The position numbers and the translations under genes were made by a program. This document shows positions 57,198 to 64,000 of a DNA stretch of 64,000 bases, piece by piece. Under the pieces are notes generated by a model that saw only the letters and a program-made list of their open reading frames with translations, did not search any database and was not told the DNA's origin. Numbering within the stretch: position 1 is the first letter of the stretch; the number at the start of each line of letters is the position of its first letter. Origin of the DNA: Abelmoschus esculentus (taxonomy: Eukaryota; Streptophyta; Magnoliopsida; Malvales; Malvaceae); contig JAUCBN010000042.1 in assembly GCA_035048815.1 (NCBI GenBank), positions 8,742,001-8,806,000 on the forward strand, given 5' to 3'.

Positions 57198-58901
57198 TGG
57201 TAAACGTAAGCATCCTTCATCAGTTTTGTGGTCAAACAGAACATATAAACATGAAAATACACTAAATATTCAAATCTGATTTTTTTTATTTTTTTCAAAA
57301 AAAATTTTTGAATTTTTTTGTTGACTTTGACATTTCAAAAAAAATCTAGGATAATAGCAAGCAAGTCTCTGCAATAAACAAAACATTATGGATGTTAGAA
57401 TGATGTTAAAATGACAAGAAAACAAAGAAAAAACTGAAAACAAAGAAAGAAAAGGGATGAAGGAATTCTGGTAGTTTCTGGAGGTTAATGAAGATGAAAT
57501 GCTCCGAGGGCTTTCATGGCAGCATTAAAACATCCAAAATGGCAGAATTGAATGTTTAAGTTGCTGGAAAATAACAACAACGTTGAACTCGGAAGAACCT
57601 GAACAATATACTGAGCGGATTTGACACACTCAAACAAAGTCTTAATTTGTCAAGAACCCTCTAGATAGCGATCTAGGAACCCGAAGTATCAAGGATTTGA
57701 CACACTCAAACAAAGTCTGAATTTGTCAAGAAAAGTTCAATGAAGAACTGAAATTGAGAGAAAATCTAACAAGTGATTTTATTCATAAAATGTCTAACCT
57801 TTTACAAGTGATTTTTTGTCCATATTTATAGAGTACAAGGGAGCCAATTTGGCCAGCATTGTGTGGCTGGAATTGAAGGGAAAAGGAGTTACAAAGCCTA
57901 ATTTAAAATTAGCCACAAATTCAGAAAGGGATGTTAGCCTATTTCAAATACATGGCTGGAAAGAAGAGGCCTCATTTAACACAAGTTAAATATTTTATTT
58001 TGAATTCAAACAAGTGAATTTTATTCACTTATTTGAATGGGAAGTTGGCTGATCATTTGAAATTCAAACAAGGCTCAAATCCATGTTTTTAACTCCTCCA
58101 AGCATACCACACATGTGGATGAAGGCTGGTGAAGGTGCACGCTGGTGCATGGCAATGGGTGGACGTACATGGTACATGCATATGTGTGGAATGTCTCAAA
58201 TTAACTCACTCTTGCTGCCATCTAGTGTAGAAAATAAGTTGAGCTGAAATTAAGCCATTTAGATGTAGTTGAGATGCTGTACTTCTACACCTTTCTTGTT
58301 GAGCTGATTTGGAGTTGTTAGTCACAAGTTGAGTTAAATTGGAGTGAATTGAGCTGACTAGAGCTGAAGAGGAAGTGGTCACACTCTCCTAACCTGTAAT
58401 CGAGCTGGTCTCACTCTCTTGAGCTGGAATCGAGCTAGCTACACTCTCTTGAGCTGGAGATGAGCTGCACAGGCTAACTTGAGATGGAGAGGAGCTGAGT
58501 ATGCCCACTTGAGCTAGCGTTCTCCTAAGTACCTATATCAAAACAAGGCAAACACACATAAAAAGCCTCGTAGTCTTATTTAATCACACAAACGCACTTA
58601 AAACATAATGCAAACACACTGAACAATATATATACATAAGTAAACAAACCTATAAGTAAGTAAACACTATGTACATCACATACTAACATGTAAACACTAT
58701 GTATGTCAGATATCAGCATCTAAGACATTATAAACACAATTCTCTAAGGCATGAATGTTCTCAAACGAATCAGGAATGTTAGCACAAGAAAGAAAAAGAG
58801 CTTCCCTAAATTTCGTTGCCTTAGAACGAGTGATAGGCCCAAATGGTAAGACCTCCGGATCTGCATTCTTGTCATGACATGATATGCTCACATCAATCGT
58901 A
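57198..58901 (-). mobile_element. RE6, truncated gypsy-type fragment in the satellite
   Basis: A 1704-base insertion flanked by CACCA on both sides (57193-57197 and 58902-58906), which equals one satellite unit interrupted at GTTCACCA. On minus it holds the very end of a coding frame (58706-58900) and then an LTR-like part. That part has a TATA-like CTATAAATATGG at about 57819-57830 and a GAGCTG-rich stretch (58300-58510), both as in the RE5 LTR. The plus-left end is TGGTAAACG, but the other end (CAATCGTA) is not an LTR end. The element is therefore 5'-truncated. The CACCA pair may be a real duplication or chance microhomology. Confidence 0.65.
58706..58900 (-). pseudogene. RE6 C-terminal tail of a gypsy polyprotein
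   Basis: About 60 codons on minus carry LPFGPITRSKATKFREAL. This matches the tail that follows integrase in many plant gypsy polyproteins (a GPxTRSRAK-type motif). The rest (NIPDSFENIHALENCVYNVL) is unassigned. It is preceded directly by satellite, so the ATG at 58912 lies in the satellite and is not a real start. No catalytic part is left. Confidence 0.6.
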
Positions 58902-59478
58902 CACCAAGACATGCACTCAAAGAGCTAGGTCATTCAACGCGACATATGCTCAAAAGGAGGGGTCGTCCATCACGACATACGCTTAAAGAGAGGGACCGTT
59001 CATTATAACATACACTTGAAGAGAGGTTGTCCATCACGGTATATGCTCAAAGTGAGGGACCATTCATTATGACATGTGCTCGAAGAGAGGGGTCATTCAT
59101 TGTGACATACGCTCAAAGAGAGGGGGTCATCCGTCACGGTATACGCTCTATGAAAAGGACCATTCATTATGACATGCACCCAAAAAGATGGGTCATTCAT
59201 CGCGACATACGCTCAAAGAGAGGGGTAGTCCATCACGAGATACGTTCATTTTGTCATATGCTAAAAGTAAAGGGTCATTCACCGCGATATACTATCAAAA
59301 AGCGTGTCGTCTATCACAGTATACGCTCTAAGTAAGGGACCGTTCACTATGACATGCACTCGAAGAGAGGATCATTCATCGCGACATACACTCAAAGAGA
59401 AGTGTTGTCCATCTCGATATACGCTCTAAGAAAGGGACCATTCATTATGACATGCACTCGAAGAGATGGGTCATTCTT
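58902..59478 (+). repeat. Satellite block S4, 33-bp units
   Basis: About 17 units in plus orientation between RE6 and the solo LTR. They continue the phase of S3 from the interrupted unit. Confidence 0.93.
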
Positions 59479-60869
59479 TGTTGGGACCGCATGCACACCA
59501 CATGGCTCAGTGGAACAAAATTACGACGGTCTTTCTAGTGATCCATGTACATTTAATCCGAAATCGGGAGGAATCGATGCGATGACTTACATTGGGTTCC
59601 TTGATAAGCAGCAAAAACAACAATTGGATTTGCGACAATCACGATCGTTCAGCAATTCGAATCTTTAGCCTCTACGAATACCGTCTTGGCCTCTACTTAG
59701 TTCACCCTGTTGATAGAGCAAAATCTCGAAAAACATTTTTTCGTGATTATAGGGTTTGGGAATTTGGAATTCTCTATTGTGGCTGCTAGACCAAAGATCT
59801 TTTATATAGGTGTAACCCTAGGTATAAGAGTTTGATTCCGAATTTGTTTATAGGAAATAATTACTTTAATTATTTCCTTAAATTTTGGAATCTATATTCA
59901 ATTCGAATTTAAAAGGGATATAATTACTTTAATTATATCCTTTATTTAAAATCCGGGATTAAATATAATCTACTTATATTTATATATATTTTTGCTCCTT
60001 TCCAACCATTGGGTGTGACCCTGTAGGCTTATTGTAACATTAGCAATAATATTAGAATAATTTTAATATTACAAACAATGAGTGACATCTAGTAATATTT
60101 CATTGTTATCTAAGTTACAAGAGATCATGGTTCGATGTATCATGTCTGTAACCAACTATCTTAATGTATTATATCATTTTGTCCTTTTATATCTTTAATA
60201 GGCACAAGTCTTGAAATAGTCACACTTGTATAGCCTATTTTAATGTTTCTTGATATCTAGAGTGGACTACTTTTAATGAATAATTTGTGAAATCTCATAT
60301 CAACATATTCAAGCATGGTCATGCATTTCTAGTCTCACTCAATCAAGTGGCCATTGATATATTTTCCTACTATGTAGGAAGGACAAATCCTATCTTGATC
60401 ATTCACATCTCAGTACATACATTGTAATATGTCCAATGTCAGTTTTTATAGTGTAACTCATTACGAGACACGTTTAACATCAACAAAACAAAAAACAACA
60501 TATGTTGAGATAGTAATAATCTCAAGCCTAAGGATCATACATATAGTTGTCACTATGAGCAATATTGTGACCGTCACAAAATAATCCATGATATATGACA
60601 TCTCTATGTCAAAGACAACTCATTGTTATCAATTAATCACATGTTAGTCTTAGGCGTATTGTTATTGTCCATACCCATAATAATACTTGACTAAGGATCT
60701 TTTAATAATAATACATATATCATTATATAAACCTTATTTTTCTCAGTATATGTTATACATTTACATATATATCTGAAAACAATAATGACAATGCCTTTAT
60801 TAAATAAAATTAGTAAATAAAAGTATCCTTACAATCATCATATGATTGGTCTTTGGGCATACTCTAACA
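59479..60869 (+). mobile_element. Solo LTR with copia-type ends
   Basis: 1391 bases start TGTTGGGACCGC and end CATACTCTAACA, the TGTTGG...CAACA-like style frequent in plant Ty1/copia LTRs. Flanks are TTCTT (59474-59478) and TTCAT (60870-60874). The satellite consensus at this place is TTCAT, so a five-base duplication with one later change is the simplest reading. It has a TATA box TTTATATAGG (59801-59810) and two hairpins (59853-59877 and 59916-59940). There is no coding interior. The assignment to copia rests on the ends and the lack of similarity to the other LTRs here, and it could be another lineage. Confidence 0.75.
59853..59940 (+). repeat. Twin hairpins in the solo LTR
   Basis: Two perfect inverted repeats have 11-base arms and the same three-base loop CTT: GGAAATAATTA with its complement, and 38 bases later GGATATAATTA with its complement. 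They sit about 50 and 110 bases after the TATA box, so both would be in the transcript leader. Confidence 0.8.
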
Positions 60870-63196
60870 TTCATCGCGACATACACTCAAAGAGAGAGGT
60901 TATCCATCATGGTATACGCTCAAAGAGAGGACTGTTCACCATTTCAAGCACTTAAAGAGAGGGATCTTTCATCGTGGCATACGCTCAAGGAGAGGGGTCG
61001 TCCATCACGTCAAATGCTCAAAAAGAGGGACCGTTCGATAAGACATACGCTTGAAGAGAGGGGCATTCACCCCGACATTCGCTTGAAGAGAGGGGCATTC
61101 ACCGTGACATATGCTTAAATAATGGTGTCGTCCATCACGGTATACGCTCAAAGAGAGGGATCGTTCAAAAAGCCATGCACTCAAAGAGAGGGGTCATTCA
61201 TCGCGACATACGCTCAAAGAGAGGGTTCGTCCACCATGGCATACGTTCAAAGAGAGGGACCGTTCATTATGTCATACGCTTGAAGAGAGGGGTCGTTCAT
61301 TGCAACATATGCTCAAAAAAGAGGGGTCGTCCATTATGGTATACGCTCAAAAAGAGGGATCGTTCATCATGAAATGCACTCAAAGAGAGGTATCATATCG
61401 CGACATACGCTCAAAAAGAGGGATCGTCCATTTCGGTATGCGCTCAAAGAGAGGGATCGTTCACCAAGACATGCACTCGAAGAGAGGGGTCCTCCGTCAC
61501 GGTATACACTCTATGAAAGGGACAATTCATTATGACATGCACTCGAAGAGATGGATCATTCATCGCGACATACGCTTAAAGTGAGAGGTCGTCCATCACG
61601 GTATACGCTCAAAGAGAGGTCGTCCGTCATGGTATACACTCTAAGGAAGGGACCGTTCACTATGACTTGCACTCGAAGAGATGGGTTATTCATCGCGACA
61701 TACACTCAAAGAGAAGGGTCGTCTGCCGCGGTATACGCTCTAAAAAAGGAACTATTCATTATGACATGAACTCGAAGAGAGGGGTCATTCATCGCGAAAT
61801 ACGCTCAAGGAGAGGGGTAGTCCATCACGCCATACGCTCAAAGAGAGGGACCGTTCATTATGACATATGCTTGAACAGAGGGGTCATTCACCTCGACATA
61901 CGCTCAAAGAGAGGGGCCGTCCATCACAGTATACGCTCAAAGAGAGGGATCGTTCACCAAGACATGTACTCAATAGGAGTGTCATTCATTGCGATATACG
62001 CTCAAAGAGAGGGGTCGACTATCACGACATACGCTAAAAGAGAGAGGCCGTTTATTATGACATACGCTTGAAGATGAGGTCATTCACCTCCACATAGCTC
62101 AAAGAGAGGGGTCATCCATCACGGTATAAGATCTAAGAAGGGGACCGTTCATTATGACTTGCACTCAAAGAGAGGGGTTATTCATCAACATACGCTTAAA
62201 GTGAGGGGTCGTCCATCACGGTATATGCTTAAAGAGAGAGACCGTTCATCATGACATTCAGCGAAAGGGAGGTGTCATTCATCGCCCTTAGGCTCAAAGA
62301 GAGGGGTCATCGATCACGGTATATGGTCAAAGAGAGAGACCATAAATTATGATATACGCTCAAAAAGATGGGTCATTCATCACAAATACGGTCAAAGAGA
62401 GGGCTCGTTCATCACAGTTTATGCTGAAAGATAGGACCTTTCATTATGACATACGCTCGAAGAGAGGGGTCATTCATCATGATATATGCTCAAAGAGATG
62501 TACCATCACAATATAAGCTCAAAGAGAGGGACCGTTCATTATGACATGCACTTGAAGCGAAGGGTCATTCATCGCGACATATGCTCAAAGAGATGGGTCG
62601 TCTATCACGGTTTACGCTCAAAGAGTGAGACTGTTTATTATGACATGCACTTGAAGAGAGAGGTCATTCTTTGCGACATACGTTCAAAGAGAGGGGTTGT
62701 CCATCACGGTATATGCTCAAAGAGAGGGACCGTTTATAATGACATTCACTCGAAGAAAGTAGTCATTTAGACGACATACGCTCAAAGAGAGGGTCGTCCA
62801 TCATGGTAGACGCTCAAAGAAAGGGACCGTTCACTATGACATGCACTCGAAGAGAGGGGTCATTCATTGCGACATACGCTCAAAGAGAGGGGTCATCCAT
62901 CACGGTATATGCTCTAAGAAAGGTAACATTCATTATGACATGCACTTGAAGAGTGGGGTCATTCATCGCAGTATACGCTCAAAAAGAGGGGTAGTCCATC
63001 ACGGCATACGTTCATTATGTCATACGCTCGTAGAGAGTTGTCATTCACCGCCACATACTCTCAAAGAGAGGGGTCATCCATCACAGTATACGCTCTAAGA
63101 AGGGACTATTCATTATGACATTCACTCGAAGAGAGGGGTCATTCTTTGTGACATACGCTTAAAGAGAAGGGTGATCCATCATGGTATACGCTCTAT
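60870..63196 (+). repeat. Satellite block S5, 33-bp units
   Basis: About 70 units in plus orientation after the solo LTR, with the same trimer order. The array ends inside a unit (GCTCTATGA), where the inverted RE1 copy begins. Two or three bases could belong to either side. Confidence 0.95.
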
Positions 63197-64000
63197 GATG
63201 TGATCCAAGCAAGCACCAAACTTCTTGGGGCCTTGCTCATATCAAAGAAGAAGTCACAAGATTTAAAAACTTATGGCAAAGTCGATGATCTTAACAATTC
63301 AAGTTCAAACATGCTTTTTCAAGCCTTGAATTTGAACTTGGAGCCTTGACCATCTTCTAACAAATACAACATGTTACTTTTGTATTTTAATACATGCATT
63401 TGAGTGCTAGCTTAGGAGTGTGTTGCATGTAGTTGCATGAGCATTTAGCTTGTATGAGTTTACATTATCTTGGATTTTTAATTTCTGCATTTTTATCATG
63501 AACAAATAAGGCTTATTGTTCATTTAAACATATTGTTTCTTTTATGTTTTTTTAGAACATTCAAGCATGTTAGTTCTTTTAAGCTTATCAGTTTAATTAA
63601 TGCATGTCGGTTTATGTATGTTAGTTCATTTAAAGTCTAAGAGCTTATTGATGTTTGTTAGTTTATTAGTGAGTTAGTTCATTCAATTAAACTGGTTCAT
63701 TTAATTTAACTAGCTCATTAAGTTTCTTCCCAGCATTTGCTTTATTGAATAAAGTTGTTATCTAATGGTTGCTCTTATACTTTCAGCTCAGGTATTCATT
63801 TGGGATCAAATGGCTGGTCAATTTCTACAAGAATGACAAGACATTTACCACCAATTGAAGATACTTGAAGACACCATGATGTCCGATCAGTTTCAAGACC
63901 TTCAAGGAAGATTTACACCACTTAAAGGCTACCAGTTTCAACAATAAAAGCAAGTCACTGAAGAGCTCCTAAATACACCACTTAAAGAGGCACTTAAATA
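63197..64000 (+). mobile_element. Inverted second copy of the RE1 end, truncated
   Basis: This is the reverse complement of about 744 to 1560. The first 220 bases carry the end of the RE1 ORF (the VIQASTKL, GALLIS and NMLFQALNLNLEP stretches), then the purine-rich run GCTTAGGAGTG, then the LTR from TGTTGCATG at 63421 to the window edge. It is cut on its left side by the satellite and runs out of the window on the right. Confidence 0.88.

Noticed and set aside
59354..59668. 104-codon open frame across 59479
   Set aside because: Half lies in satellite and half in the solo LTR. It is a chance fusion.

Overview
The window is repeat-only nuclear heterochromatin of a flowering plant. It holds no recognisable host gene, tRNA or rRNA. 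Every protein similarity I can see is to plant Ty3/gypsy-type LTR retrotransposons. The rest is a short-unit satellite of about 23 kb, plus solo LTRs. Primer sites matching plant tRNA-iMet and tRNA-Asp 3' ends, a chromodomain-bearing integrase, 3.4 kb LTRs, and stop codons that look like decay of methylated cytosines all point to silent pericentromeric or knob-like chromatin. I cannot name the species.

Layout. 1-5620: RE1, a minus-strand gypsy-type element without reverse transcriptase. 5703-7697: satellite block S1, units on minus. 7698-27219: RE2, a Tekay/Del-like chromovirus inserted in the satellite. It carries RE3 (13473-21584), an Athila-like element, inside its reverse transcriptase gene. 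27220-33390: satellite S2 (minus). 33391-45100: a nest of elements. RE4 (Athila-like, minus, 40752-45100) is cut by RE5 (gypsy-type, minus, 34699-40751). One LTR of RE5 is cut by a plus-strand solo LTR (34727-36081). An extra LTR fragment lies at 33391-34698. 45101-63196: satellite on plus (S3, S4, S5), interrupted by a truncated gypsy fragment (57198-58901) and a solo LTR with copia-type ends (59479-60869). 63197-64000: an inverted second copy of the RE1 end.

The satellite is built from 33-bp units in an A-B-C order, giving a 99-bp trimer. It has longer periods of about 390 bp in S2 and about 0.98 kb in S3. Because 33 is divisible by 3, two of the three forward frames of the consensus stay open. 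This explains the many spurious open frames that encode 11-residue repeats.

The elements form one degraded community. Only RE2 ever had reverse transcriptase and integrase in this window. RE1, RE3, RE4 and RE5 keep gag or protease pieces but no polymerase, so they would have depended on a partner. RE3 and RE4 share a second ORF of the putative plant transposon protein type. Both have a conserved TATA-bearing block of about 117 bp just upstream of that ORF, which looks like an internal promoter. The arrays on either side of 33391-45100 run in opposite directions and the RE1 copies at the window ends are inverted, so the window resembles a large imperfect palindrome.
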